Of a DNA stretch of 64,000 bases, positions 9,650 through 21,561 are shown in pieces. Source of the stretch: Symsagittifera roscoffensis (taxonomy: Eukaryota; Xenacoelomorpha; Acoela; Convolutidae); contig NC_087064.1 of the NCBI RefSeq assembly GCF_963678635.1, positions 64,225,548 through 64,289,547 on the forward strand, given 5' to 3'. The notes below the pieces were generated by a model. It was given only the letters and a program-made list of their open reading frames with translations, did not search any database and was not told the DNA's origin. How positions within the stretch are numbered: the stretch's first letter is position 1; each line of letters starts with the position of its first letter. The position numbers were made by a program, and so were the translations under genes.

Positions 9650-9728
9650 GTAAGTATGAACTAAATGAATATTACTAACTAATTAAAATATTGAAAAACT
9701 CACCATTCCTTATTCATGTTTTCTTTAG
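9650..9728 (+). other. Probable spliceosomal intron just after the ORF3 stop (79 nt)
   Basis: The donor is CAG|GTAAGTAT, three bases after the ORF3 stop. A perfect TACTAAC branch-point box lies at 9673-9679 and the acceptor is TTTTCTTTAG at 9719-9728, with an alternative AG at 9736. Copy 2 preserves donor, branch box, acceptor and the 79-nt length (41147-41225). Lying within a few bases of the stop, it would be a 3'-UTR intron unlikely to trigger nonsense-mediated decay. Confidence 0.65.
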
Positions 9729-9857
9729 ATTTTTAGCCTTCATCTTCAATCATCTGAAAAATTCACAAAAGAAAAATAAAAAATAGCAAACTTCTTCAAA
9801 ACTATTTAAAACCCTATTTAACTTTTGCACCAACAATTAAATAAATATAATACCAAT

Positions 9858-9997
9858 GCAGTAAATTAATTTATAAAATTTTCCCCTAAAAGCAGTAAAT
9901 CTACATATGATGAAAATTTGTATCTTAAAATTCCCCCATTACTAGCAGTAAATTTCCAAATTCTATGCAGTAAATTAATAAAATGCAATTGCAGTAC
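9858..9997 (+). repeat. GCAGTAAAT motif array
   Basis: Exact GCAGTAAAT occurs at 9858, 9892, 9945 and 9967, with a fifth partial GCAGTAC at 9991. The array is preserved in copy 2 (41357-41497). It could be a protein- or RNA-binding site cluster. The function is unknown. Confidence 0.6.
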
Positions 9998-10601
9998 TAA
10001 CCTTTTGATATTTTCATTCATTCGCACAGAAATTCTATCCACACTCGCACAGCTCGCCCACGAAGAATTGTTTAAAATAATGAATTTCAGTTTCAAGTTT
10101 TCACACTCAACAACTCTAACAAATAATAACAAGTTTCAAACTTTCCTTTAACCCGGTTGGAAAGGAATCATATACTAAACAAAACTAACCAACGCAGCTT
10201 ACTAAATACCACAAATCATAAAATAACAGCATGACTAAGAAAAGGAAACCAACGGTACCCAAACCGGATTAACCCAGTTTAAAACTGGATAATTTATTCT
10301 TTTGAAGACTATTACAAAGTCTTAGAAAGAAATAATAAAACACAAAAAAGTCAAAAGACAAACCCATACCACAAACAATTTGCTTTTTGGAAAAAGTACA
10401 TAACCAACAAAACACAAGTAAAACCACAACAAACCCAACATAAAATGTTGTCACATAACAGGACCCCTCATAAAAACCGCATGAAATCATACTCCCACAC
10501 CTGGCCTAACCCACCAGGAAAGGACGTCCTGAGCATGCTCTATAGCCGGCCTAACCCACCGTGCTACATCCACGCTTTGTGACCACACCTTTATTTTTAA
10601 T

Positions 10602-10629
10602 AAGAGCTACTCAAGGGTGAGTAACTCTT
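10602..10629 (+). promoter_or_regulatory. Hairpin in 3' non-coding region
   Basis: The arms AAGAGcTACTCA and TGAGTAaCTCTT enclose a four-base loop. In copy 2 (42099-42126) both arms are unchanged and only the loop varies (AGGG against AGTG), consistent with a selected RNA structure. Confidence 0.5.
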
Positions 10630-11261
10630 CAAAATAACCGAACTAAAACAAAAAGCTTTTGTGAAAACAACTAACTAAAATCATAATTAAAAAATATTAA
10701 ATTAATAAAAGTTTTATAAAATGTAAAATCACATGATGCAATATATAGATCAGAATACAACACCAAGGACGAACATCAAAAGACAAGACGACCTCACTAC
10801 ACTCGAGAGAGAATGACCAACTATAATCGATATGCCGCTCACAATCACAACTCAAAGGATTTAGAGTACGACTTGACCTCGCAGAAAAGGACTTCATTGA
10901 ACTAGACCAATGACCACCTCGATGTTCAAGTATACGTACAGATCCGAGTAACCAGGCATCCCCTCCACGCACAATCTCCACGCCATTCCCGAGCTAGATC
11001 AAACACAAAAGAAGTTCTCTCCGAAGAACAGAAAAACCTGACATAGCCAACCATTCTGAAACCAGAATTGATGCTGTTGCAGAGACTCAGTCGTTGTCAC
11101 AAGAAGAACACAACGTCTTGTGTCCTCAATTCCAGATCCCTGGAACTTCCTTAACAAAAAGGAAACAAAAGAAAAATGATGTTCGCCAAATACCAACGTC
11201 CATCATCCATCCTTGAACTACAAAAGAACTGTTCTAAAAAACTCTGTAAAACCCGGATGGG

Positions 11262-11669
11262 TGGAACCTGATCTAAACTATATTTTATGATTGGATAAAT
11301 TAAATGTTTTACCAATGTAAAGTATTTAATATTAACCAATCATGATCCATCTAACTAACAACCCACTTATTTGTAAGTGCTGAAGTTACTTGTAATTTCA
11401 GCACCAGAGAGATTTGAATTTAACTTAGAAATTAGTTGGACTCTCCCGAGCACTTCAGCAGCCGCAATAAACCAGTATACCCTAGATCTATTGAGCCTAG
11501 CAGAGACTAGTTAAACAACCTGAGACTAGATAGTATAAGAGTAAGATTAGGATCGGTATTAGACTAAGAAGTTGCACGAATCTATCCGGCCGAAAATAAG
11601 ATAGCGTGACGAGCAGACGGTGTACCCTATCCGAAATTACTCTATGAGTTACACTCCAGTCCTAACTCA
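11262..11669 (+). repeat. 3' LTR of copy 1 (408 bp)
   Basis: It starts TGGAACCTGATC and ends CCTAACTCA, aligning with the two LTRs of copy 2. It contains the GTGCTGAA/TTCAGCAC hairpin (11377-11404) and AATAAA (11466-11471). It differs from the copy 2 LTRs at several bases and in the last 20 bases. Confidence 0.93.
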
Positions 11670-12117
11670 ACTTAATTGCGTGCATCAGTTGTATCGTATG
11701 ACTGAACGAGGAGAGGAGCCACGTGTGAATAAAATATTCAATAAAGGTGTCTGAAAAGTCAAACAGTACCGCTCGTAACTTAGCTGTTAGGACAAAACGC
11801 CGATGAAGAATGACCCGACAGCCCTTTTTTACGGTTCTCAAATTTGTTGAATGAAAATTTTTTATTACCTTTTTTTTCGTTACGCCAAGTTTAGTTTTTT
11901 TTATTAGCTGAAACAACTTGCGTCAAGATTCAGCGTTTATTTAAACAGTTGTAGAACAAAAATTTCAGACAAAAAATTTTGCCTGCAAAAATTTTTTCTG
12001 CATGCTTTGCTTGGTTGGCATTAAAACACTTTTTGTTCCGGCTTTCGGAGATGGGGTGCAACTTATGTACTCTCTTTGGTTATTTATTTTTCAGACACAC
12101 TTCAACTTTTAAACTAA
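11670..12117. other. Unassigned AT-rich flank of copy 1
   Basis: No gene is seen. A short stretch at about 12029-12110 looks like a broken start of the 530-bp repeat family (TTGTTCCGGCTTTCG, then TTCAGACACACTTC). Confidence 0.4.
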
Positions 12118-12118
12118 T

Positions 12119-12648
12119 TGTTCCGACTTTCGACACGAAAGTAACGGAAAATTTGTGCTCGGGGTGGGTTTTTTTTTCTTCAGACAAATTTCGACTTTTT
12201 AACTAGCCGTTTTTGACGCAATTTTTTTATATCATTCGAAAGCTATTGTTGTCCTGAGCTTGAATTTGAAAAGATATTTCACCTGTGATCATTTTTCGTA
12301 AAGTTACGGGGGTTTAAAGATTGCCATTTTGGCCAATTTGGGACAATTAACGCGCGATATATTTCGCGCTATTAACGCGTAAGCGGAGTGTTAATCCTTC
12401 TTAGAAATCGTTCCAAATTGGTTAAAAGAAGCTTATTTGCCATAACTGGTTTGTTACAAGGAGCGAAATTTATCTTTTTGTACTTTGTATGGCATGTGGG
12501 GTGATGATTTTCATAAAAAATTTCAAATTTTAGATTTTTTTTTGCTTTTGTTTTATTTCAGTGAATTTTTTAATGTTATTACTGCTCCATAAACCTTAAA
12601 AGGCAGTCGGAACATTCAGGACTTAGCCCTGATACGAGAAGTCTTCTT
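12119..12648 (+). mobile_element. Helentron-like 530-bp repeat, plus orientation
   Basis: This is a full-length family member. It starts TGTTCCGACTTTCG with a CTTTCG/CGAAAG hairpin, has a central block TTAACGCGCGATATATTTCG, the reverse complement AGTCGGAACA near the end, then a hairpin CAGGacttagCCCTG and a GAGAAGTCTT terminus. No ORF is present. Confidence 0.75.
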
Positions 12649-12654
12649 TTCTTT

Positions 12655-13010
12655 ATAAACTTTTTTCTAAGACGAAAAGGTATCGACGCTTTGAGCTCAA
12701 TTAAAAAATAATAATTGACCTATGATCAATTCTTGTAATGTAATCGCGGTTGAAAACAGCCATATTGGCTAAAGAGGGCAAAGTAAAGCTCTGCATAATT
12801 CGTGATACCAACGCGTGAGCGGTCCTTTAAACTGACTCAAAAATCTGAACAATATGATTTTGGGCGAGTTATTTGGAAATAGATATTACGTTCCTAGACA
12901 CTAAATACATCACTTGTACTTTATATAGCGTCTCACGTTGGGAATTTAAAAAAATAATTATTGGTAAAAAAAGGTTTATCTCTGATACAAGCTGTCTTGT
13001 TTGAGCACGA
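12655..13010 (+). mobile_element. Strongly diverged member of the same 530-bp repeat
   Basis: Landmarks occur in the same order but heavily mutated: TTTGAGCTCAA, TGATCAATTCTTGTAATG, ACCAACGCGTGAGCGG, TTTATATAGCGTCTCACG and CTGATACAAGCTGTCTTG. It follows directly on the better-preserved copy, as an old head-to-tail pair would. Confidence 0.55.
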
Positions 13011-14744
13011 AATTCAAAAACCGGATTTTTTTTGCTAAACTAGAGGCTGATTTAAATTTGAGACCAATTTTTTTTGTAAAAAACAAGCGCAATACTCACC
13101 AATTCAATTTCAAAGGAGTTTTTTTTCTTGAAACCTGAAACTTTTAATAGGAGAAAATAATAAGGAAGAGAATGTACGCTCTACGCTCTTCAAAAGGATT
13201 ATTAGATTTTTTTTTACTATTCGTTCTCTTAGAAGCCTTCATGGCCAGTTACTTTGTTCAATATGTGGCTTTCAAGCGAATGTTTTTTTGCTCAAGTTTA
13301 TTCATTGTGTTAAAAATGATTGAGCAAAATGATATACTAAAAGTTTTATGAATAGATGGATATGATCCGATTGTTAATAGAAAAAACAGAAAAAGAAACG
13401 AGAAAAATTGGTAGGTGCGTACACTTCTTGAATAAAAAAGATCTTGATTTGAAATCAACCATGTAAGATTTCGTTGTTTTAAGCAGCACTACGTTGGTTA
13501 TTGTGAGCACCGCAAAAACCTTCTTTTTACTGACAAGCTAAATTATTTCTTTATTTTCAATTTTTTTTGCAGTGATTTAAAAATTGATAAATAAAAGTAT
13601 CTAAAAAGTACAAAAGAAATTATTTGGAACTGTCGATTTTGGCTTGTATCCACAAAGTGTTCAAACTAACCAGGACACAATACACGATCAAAACCTTGCA
13701 TCGATTTCTTTTCACACACGCCACATGTTGTTTTATTCAGCAATCAATCATAACTAATAAAATTCAGTATTACTGTAAATTCTTTAACTGAGACAAAGAG
13801 TTTTTCAGAGAGTGTCTGAAACAGGCAAAAAATTGTATAAAAAACTCTTCATGCCAATGCAAAATCAATGCAAAAGATCGTATGCACTATTAATCCAACG
13901 AAGCATAATGATTGAAAGTTAGTGTCAATCACAGAAACAATGTCGAGCTAGATAAAGATTTTTGGAACGATTTTCGGAAAAAATATAATTCGAAATCGAA
14001 ACATCAAATACATCGACCAACGAAAAAAGAATGGCCTAAACAATACAATCTTTTCAAAAAGGGGATATTAAAACCTTCAAAACGAAGCAATAAATATAAG
14101 AAGTGGTTAGAAATAAAGTATGGAGTATAAATCGGTATGACAAAGTAAATTACTTGATGGCAATTTTTTTTGCATTATTATCTTTATTCCTGTTGGTTGC
14201 TTTGCAGCGATCAAAAATTGGAACAGGCAATTTGTGATAAATTTAAGATTAAAGTTTCGTTTTACACCTGGCTCCAAACTTGAAGACCATTCCTTGATGA
14301 ACAAAAAGTTTTTGCAATAAAAAAATTGACTTCAGTTTTTTTAATCCTCAGTAAAGGTCAGTGCTATCAAACTATTGAAAAGTCAAGTCTCCAATGGGCA
14401 TCACAGCAAAACAAAAACAAGTCCAAGAAAAATATTTTTAAAAATTACTTGAAGAAAGTTTGGAAAAGGTTTTCAGAAACTGCATTGGTTAAGGGTAATA
14501 TTTCGACCAGGTTCAGTTTTGAAAGGGCGCAACTTATTTTTTTATGAAAACGAGACCTGAATTGTTCCCAGTAGTTTTTGCCCGATCTTGAAGTGCGGTC
14601 TCTGACTTTTTGAACAAAATGTTCACAAGCGCATGTTTTTTCCTCAACAAAAATATGTTTTTTTTCTGACAATCACTTTGGTTCATAACCTTTTAAATTA
14701 TGCGTTAGGGGCTTAAGTCAGATATACTGAAATTGAAGAAAAGA
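13011..14744. other. AT-rich stretch without a recognised gene
   Basis: One Lys-rich open frame lies at about 13912-14130. It starts at TTG rather than ATG, has about 70 codons and no recognisable family. It may be a fragment of a decayed LINE ORF. Nothing else is interpretable. Confidence 0.35.
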
Positions 14745-15000
14745 GATTGAACAGCAGCAGACCCGTTTGTCATGCTTTATCGATCTGAAGAAAGACTTTG
14801 ACACGCACCAATTTCTTGGATGTTTTGGGAGTTATATTGAATTTGTGAAAAACTTCCTACAAGTTAGACTTCAATTTGTAATGCCTGAAACAGAAGGCTC
14901 GGAAACGCAAAAAACGTTCAGGATATTCCTCGGGATTCGGTTCTAGGACTGTAACTAGTTTCAATATTTATCAATGTTATGCCCAAATGCTTGAAAAAAA
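14745..15000 (+). pseudogene. Decayed LINE (non-LTR) reverse transcriptase, fragment 1
   Basis: Translation with frame changes shows FIDLKKDFDT, the RT motif 'DLKKAFDT' with one change, then about 50 codons later DIPRDSVLG, corresponding to the 'GIPQGSVLGP' block, and FINVMP for 'YINDLP'. Stops and frameshifts interrupt it. The motif order and spacing fit a Jockey/CR1/RTE-type RT domain. It is not functional. Confidence 0.6.
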
Positions 15001-15904
15001 CCGAGACTAGATTTCGGAAAAAATTTGAGAAATGAGGCAGTTTTTTAATGAAATGGCTAAAAATTGAAACTGTGAAAGTATATTCATTTAAGTAGTCAAT
15101 TTATTAAAATTTATCTTTCTTATCAATCAAACAATAAAAATTTAGAGACAATTACAGCAAATCTGTTGAACTAGGTAAATTTTCTGCAATTCGAGTGAAA
15201 ATAAAAAAAAACTGTGAATAAACATTGGATGAGCCTACAAAAAACATTTCTCGAACTAAACAAAAACTGTTAAAAATGGAGAACAAAACTGTCAAAAACG
15301 AATCATTAAAGGCTTAAAATGAACAAAAAATCAAGTCACCAGTATAGTTAGAAACGACAAAAAAAAACTATATGATGAGAAAGTAACTTACGTAATCTTT
15401 TTAACACCATTGGCTGGGTTGTGTTGCAGTGATCAACCATTGAAACCAAAGTCTTGAACTTATTTTTTTAAACTTTTTTATACAGTTGACACCTAATTTG
15501 CAGAAAAAATAACGGAGGAAAAACTATACCTTTTTTTGAAACAAGTCAAACATGTTCAATCTTCAGAACTTTTGAACTTTTAAAGAATCAAGGCTTCATT
15601 GGGTATGGTTTCATTTCTTATCGTTTTAAGTTCATTTCCAAAACCAAAAGTTTATTTCCGGAGGGTACTATTCCGACCACTTTACAAAAGAATTTTGTAT
15701 CCCCTTCATGAAAGTGAGGACCCAAACGACCCCAAACTTTTCGGGCCATTTTTTCCTGAAGTTCGCTCCTCAAAGTTTTGAAAATTTTTAAAAACGCTTT
15801 GTTACATTCCTTAAGAAAAAGCTTCTTACTGATAACCTACAAAATCTTGCGTTAGTGCGTTGGTAAACTTTATAAAGTCTCACATAACGTGATCGACATG
15901 CGGC
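15001..15904. other. No recognised gene
   Basis: AT-rich sequence between two LINE relics. It may be decayed LINE sequence. The open frame at 15599-15781 starts with TTG and shows no family features. Confidence 0.3.
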
Positions 15905-16200
15905 AAACAAATTGGCATCCTTCATCAACTTCAACAAAGCCTTTGATACGCTCAGTCTTGAATTGTTTCTACAAAAGCCTGAAAATTTTGGTAATTTTGG
16001 GAATTTTAGTAAACGATATCTAAAAACAAATTGCCTTTTTTACTGATGACATGTCGGTTTATATGGAAAACAAGCTAACTGACTTATGTTATCCTAATGA
16101 GCGAGATCAGCAATTGCTTACTGAGCTTCAGTGTATGATGCAAATTCATTCAGATGAAATGCATAAATTTCAAAAATCTATAATGAGATCTATCTATTTT
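15905..16200 (+). pseudogene. Decayed LINE reverse transcriptase, fragment 2
   Basis: A second copy of the same RT region reads SFINFNKAFDT, and about 40 codons on AFFTDDMSVYM (the catalytic 'FADDTSVY' block, with FTDD). Stops and deletions occur between the blocks. It is separate from fragment 1 because it repeats the same RT motif. Confidence 0.6.
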
Positions 16201-19200
16201 TAGAAGAATTCTGAATAAATTTTTTATATGGCACTTTTTGCGAGTAAGAGCCCATTTTTCCATTTTTTTTTTTCAATTGTCCGAGCGGTTGAAAATTGCT
16301 TGAATGCTCTTTCAACAGTCCTTTCAGCGAAAAATTTTATTAGTTTCAGCATTAAAGTAGTTTTTCTGGATAAAGCAAACCAACAAATCGAATCTGGTCT
16401 AAGATTGAGTTTGTTGTTTTTTGACCTCTGAGTTTCTCTGAGCAAAAACTTGTTCCTTATCTTAACGTCGATAAAAATGCTTTCTTTGAGAAACGTAACA
16501 AACAGAAATTTTGTAAGGAAATGTCACTGAAAGAAAAAATCAACATATCACCTAAAATCGAGTCTTTTCAATTGCCAATTACACGAAATCCCTTGAATAC
16601 GTTTTTTTTCATATGTGTTTTATATTTCCTTGCCCTAATAAGCCAGTATCTTTTATTTAAAACTAAAGTTTTGACTAAAATTGAACCTACAACCTTGCAT
16701 CTTCGCTTCCTTTAAATCAAAAAAATTTTTAAATATTGGGCGGGAAAAGTATACCTTCTCAGAGAAAATTATTTGCGTTTTATGTTTCTGCTTCATGTAA
16801 CGCAATATGTTTTTGGTCAGATGGGCGAATTTTTGTCTGTTTTTTGAAAAAAAAGTAAAGCTAAACTAATTGTGTATACGTTTTTGTTTATCCTCTTTTT
16901 GTTGATAGAAGTCATTAATTATATCATCCAAAGTCATGAGCAAATTGTCGTAACCTATTTCATTTTTCCTCAGAGTTCACTTTTCTTTCGATTACTTTGC
17001 ATGACTGACATTGTAATGGTTATCAATGATGCAAATTACTTGAGTCAGTAGCCTAGATTTAATTATGTTTCTACATTCGACTACTTACAATTCAAAACGT
17101 ATCTTGAGATTCCGTCAGATCATAAATTTAAATTAAAATCTCATTTAATTAGAGAGACGAAACTCTCCTACACGCCGCCAGGATACGGAGTAGCCGTGGG
17201 TTTCAAATGAGATTCATTTGAGTTAAATTGAAGCTCAGTTGCTAATTCGTCTTGATCGTAGTTTGGTGACTGACTGATGAATTGAATGCGTGCAGCTATA
17301 AAGCAAATAGCATTTTCCGAAGGAGCTAGTTTTGGTTGCCCGCACAAAGCGCTAAATTGGGTCTAAGAAATTCTCAGTTGAGAGAGTTTTTGTGGTTTCC
17401 AAGCTTTGTTAGACAAAAGAAGGAACAAATAGAGATTTTCTCTGTCAATTTTTTCTGCGCGATTGAGAATGGACCGATTCGGCGTTCCTAAAAAATCAAA
17501 CCTAATCTATGTGGGCAGCCGTACAAGAAACTTTGATACCGAATTTAACGGATACTTTTCCTGAGTCCGATATTATCAAGCTCTGTTAAAAAAATCTGTA
17601 TGACTTCAGTGCCGAGGTCTTCAGTAACTCGAACTGATAATTCCTTTGGTTACTTTATATTGGGTACTTAATTTCACCTGGAAGAAGGGAATTTCTGAGC
17701 CGACCTATGGCACAAACGTGTTTTGTTTTGCTTCCGTGAACGTTAAGAAAGCTATTGTTGTGTTTTTGTTGTCTAGTGTTTTATCTGAAGCAAGCCTTTC
17801 GACAGTTTGCGGAAAACTAGAGCAGTGCGCTTGTTTGTAAAAAGTGTTTTAACTTGCTCTTTGTCTTCGATGGTTATAGGACGTTTTTTTGGGTTGAATG
17901 ATGACCGCGAATTGCTTAACACGGATGTTTACACGAAGTAGACGAAATAAATCGTAGGGGAATGAATGGATCATTTTTTGTAGCAGAAAGAGTAGCTAAC
18001 ATTTTTCATATAATATGGGTATGTAGAGTTGCACTGTCGACTTGTAACGATGTTGAGTTAGCTTGAAATAAAGTTGATTTGTCCTGTTGTGTAGCTGTAA
18101 CATCTTGTCGCCGTAGTTGAGGCTAAAATTTTCCCGGTAAAAGGAAAACCTCAGTTGGTTTCAACCAAAAGTTTTTCCACATCCTGTAGCGGAATATTTC
18201 TGGCAGCGTCATTAGCCTGGCTTATGGTGCATTTGGTGAGCGTTAGATATCCTGAAAATATATCTAGTTCAGTCGGACTACTATGTTTTTTTTCGGTTCA
18301 AGAAACCTTGTATTTACTTGTGTCCTGTCTGGCCAGATTTAAAAAGAATCTAAAGACCTAAAAGTACGTGCGCAAATAAAAACAACTCTAGCTTGGGTAT
18401 GCTATCTTGGTTATCTGGTGCCACCTTCTTTTTAGGGATTTGTTAGAAATTGGCACGTATATGCAATCTGCTATGACGCACTGAGAAGCATCAGTGTACA
18501 CATGTAATTTGATATCACTGAGTTTGTCGACTAGGCTTATGAACCACGGTAGTTTGACAGTTTTGTCCACCCTGCTAAACGGTTCTCTTACGTGCAGGGA
18601 GTTATATAGTCCAAATTGTAGGCCACTTGTCCAAATCTAATTATTTTTAAATAAATTCAAATAACTCAATTAATTACCACTCTACTTTATACTTCGATTT
18701 CCTGACAATTCATGTTATAAAAAGAGTGGTATCGTTTTATCCAAAAAAAAACCTTTAAACCAGCATTTTTGTTTTTTATGCTGTCTGAAAACATTTATTT
18801 TTGGGCTTATAAGAAACAATATATCTTTTCTGCAGATGTTTTTTGTTTAGTTTAACTTAAGTGCTCGAAGATTGAAAACTTGGCCAAATTCGGAAAATCA
18901 ATATGTTGAAAAAACCCACTTCTCAATTTTTGCTTTTTTGGATTTTTACTTTTATGTTTGGTAGAAGCAGAACCAGGAAGCTCAACATTTTTGGGTTTCC
19001 AGATGGATTGTATTATGTAAAAAAAATCTTATAGTCAAGAAAATCAAAAAAAGCGTGAAGATACACTTTTATTGCTGATGTCCGGCAAAAAAGATGACAG
19101 CTGTCAAGTTATCGACCATTTTTATGGGGCTTCGATTCAACGCTTTACACAAACTTCCCATTGTACAATGTTGCTTTAAATAATCCTGACAAAACGTATA

Positions 19201-19600
19201 AAATTTGAATTTTTGAACGTGTTTTTCTCAAACTGGGTTGAATTTGAGAGAAAAACGATAGTTTTCAAAATTGCTTAAAAATTAGTAGAACTTTATGGTG
19301 CGACAAACTTTGCACAAACATTTTACCCTAATGTTGGATCATTTTCGATTTTATCGGTCAATCAATAATTCCGCCGAAAAAAGCCAGCCAATTACTGACA
19401 AAATAAATTGAAGTGAGCATGTAGCTCAACAAAATGCAAGAAGGGTGGAATTTCCAAGCCTTTGTATAAATCAATTTGTTTTTGTTGGATAGACAAATAA
19501 TCTCAATGTTTTAATATAAAATTTCAATTTTCTAAGATCAATTTTTGGACCCTTTGCGCAATTGTTTGGATTTTAGTAGAGTCAAGTTTTGATATCATTT
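16140..19600. repeat. Diverged tandem duplication, copy A (uninterrupted)
   Basis: Ordered similarity links this segment with 19725-24272 plus 43168-45420. Shared landmarks include CTCTTTCAACAGTCCTT, TTTTCAATTGCCAATTACAC, CTCCTACACGCCG, TTCTCAGTTGAGAGAG and GCGCA(A/G)TTGTTTGGAT. Copy A lacks the LTR element and both Helentron-like arrays, so it shows the empty sites. Divergence is high, so the duplication is old. Confidence 0.75.
17640..18600 (-). pseudogene. Decayed BEL/Pao-type pol relic, copy A
   Basis: On the minus strand an open piece (18388-18570) reads LPWFISLVDK then KLHVYTDASQ, matching the start of a BEL/Pao RNase H (W..., LH.F.DAS). Downstream, near 17680, GRLRNSLLPGEIKYPI matches the 'GGRL...KHPI' block that precedes integrase in these elements. 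Several stops lie between. The order is correct for pol on the minus strand. It is non-functional. Confidence 0.55.
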
Positions 19601-21561
19601 TTTCATGATTTGACTCAGTAAAACAAGTAGCGTTTAAAAAAATCTGCGAATTTTCTAAGCAAGTTTTTCTTGTCTGGCTTCAAGTTTATGGGTTTTCAAT
19701 TTCCTGTGGTTGTTTCATTTTATGGTTTAAATCTCATCTGGATGAAATATATAAATTTCAGAAAAAATTTATGAGATTTGTCTAATTAAGAAAAAATCTG
19801 ATTCAATCAGGGAGATAGAAAAAAAAAACAATTTTTTAATCAGTCAGAGAGATTAAACCATTTTTAAATAGCAAGATTTCATCTGTTTGAATTGAGTAGC
19901 TTTTTTCGAGTATAAAGACACAAAAGTTTGCGTGAACTGTTGAGAAACAAATGTAGCAAACCATGTCACTCGTTTTTCGGGCAAAGCTTACTACCATCAA
20001 GGCCTTTTCAGAGCTCACTTCTTAAGCAGTCTGTAGGAGAAAACTTAACCCTAGCATCTATTATAATGATAGAAATTCAACTGATTCTTAAAGTATCAAA
20101 AAGCTGAAAACAAGCAAACTTTACGCACTTACAGTATTTTGCAATAGCCATGTCATTGAGTTATTATATAAAACGTTTATGTTTAGGAGCCTAATTTTCC
20201 ATTCGTCCATTTAATTTTATTGCAGCAGGTTGAAAATAAAAGCTCTTTCAACAGTCCTTCAAGAGAACAACTTTTTATATAAATTTTAAAAACTACGTTT
20301 TTCTGTAAAAAGGATCACAAAAAATTGAACCTGTTCTAAAAATTTATCTGCTGTTTTTTTTTGTCCTGTCAAATTTCATGCGCAAAAATGTTTTCATTAT
20401 TCAAAACTGAACTTTTGTTTGAAAACTTTACGCAAAAGGAATAATAAGCATATCAACTAAAAACGATCCTTTTCAATTGCCAATTACACAAAATCCCTTG
20501 AAAGTTATATATTTTTTCTTCATGTTTTTTATATTTTTTTGAACTATATAGCCAATATCTTTTGACTAAAAATAAAAACTTTGATTTTTAAACAATTGAT
20601 TTTTAAATATGATATTTTTAAAAAACAAATGAATCCTAAATATAGGGCGAAGTATATCATCTCACAAAAAGTTATCTGCGTTTTATGTTTCTGCCCCTTG
20701 TAACGTAACATCTTGTTATGGGATCTGGTTCATGCCTTTGTTGAAAAGGGTTAAACTAAACAGTTTGGCTATAATTTTCAGTTTATCATCTCTTCTGTTT
20801 CTTATATCATCCCAAACTTATTTTGTTTCGTTTTTTTGTTTACTTTGCAAGACTGATAATTCATTACATGATTTTTCTTGTAGAGCGCATTAGTTTGGAG
20901 AACTAAAAAAGTAAGAGCTTGGTTTTGCATTTAGTCGTGAGGTTATTTTGTTTTGTTAGGGCAAGTTTTGATTAAGACTTTGGCAAACACTTCCACAACC
21001 TTACCTGAGGGCCTGATATCTTGTGGCGTGAAGTCTTCCATGATTCACCCTAGAACATCTTTCTCTAAAAGAATATCTGGTTAAAATCACTTGCTCATTT
21101 TGATTAGACTTGAAGCGTACTCATTAAATAGCTGTGTCCAAAAGCAGTCTAGTCGATCCGTTGATAGCTTCCATTATTTGTTCTTCGTTTTGTTGATGTT
21201 GTTTGCGAAAAGAAATTACCAGTGGTAGCAAAATTCAATGGCGTTTTATGCTGAAGCACATGGAAGGTGTGGTATAAACATGATCATTGGTCTCGATTTA
21301 ATTATGTCTCACCTTGACTTCTTACGTTAGAAAAGTCTCTTGAGTGTCTTTCAGATCTTAAGTTTGGAACAAAGTCTAATTTATTTAGTGAGACGAGTCT
21401 CTCCTACACGCCGTCAACATTAAGAGCAGACGTGGGAATCAATTGCAATTTAATTGAGTTAAATTGAAATTCAGTCGATATTTCGTTCGGGTCGTAACTT
21501 GGTGGCTGACTCATGATTTGCTTGCGTGCAGCTTCAATGTGAATTTCATTATCCGAAGTTA

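Larger units (their letters stand above)
9729..11261 (+). other. Long 3' non-coding region of copy 1
   Basis: No ORF here is supported by copy 2. It holds the GCAGTAAAT motif array, a CCAGTTT/AAACTGG palindrome near 10274-10289, the direct repeat GGCCTAACCCACC (about 10503 and 10548) and a stable hairpin at 10602-10629. The segment just before the LTR is only weakly purine-rich (GGATGGG), so the polypurine tract is poorly defined. Confidence 0.6.
1..11669 (+). mobile_element. Giant Ty3/Gypsy-type retrovirus-like element, copy 1 (5' part outside window)
   Basis: The window opens inside the reverse transcriptase and the element ends at a 408-bp 3' LTR. It contains, in order, pol, ORF A, ORF B, ORF X, env-like, ORF3, an intron-like segment and a long 3' non-coding region. 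Every part aligns in order with the complete copy at 24273-43167. Differences are a few percent by eye and largely at third codon positions. All visible ORFs of this copy are open. Its LTR differs from those of copy 2 (408 against 410 bp and a changed 3' end), so it comes from a separate insertion. Its target duplication cannot be checked because the 5' end is missing. Confidence 0.95.

Noticed and set aside
13912-14130. Lys-rich 72-codon frame as a host gene
   Set aside because: It starts at TTG, lies between decayed repeats, has no recognised domain and no second copy for comparison.
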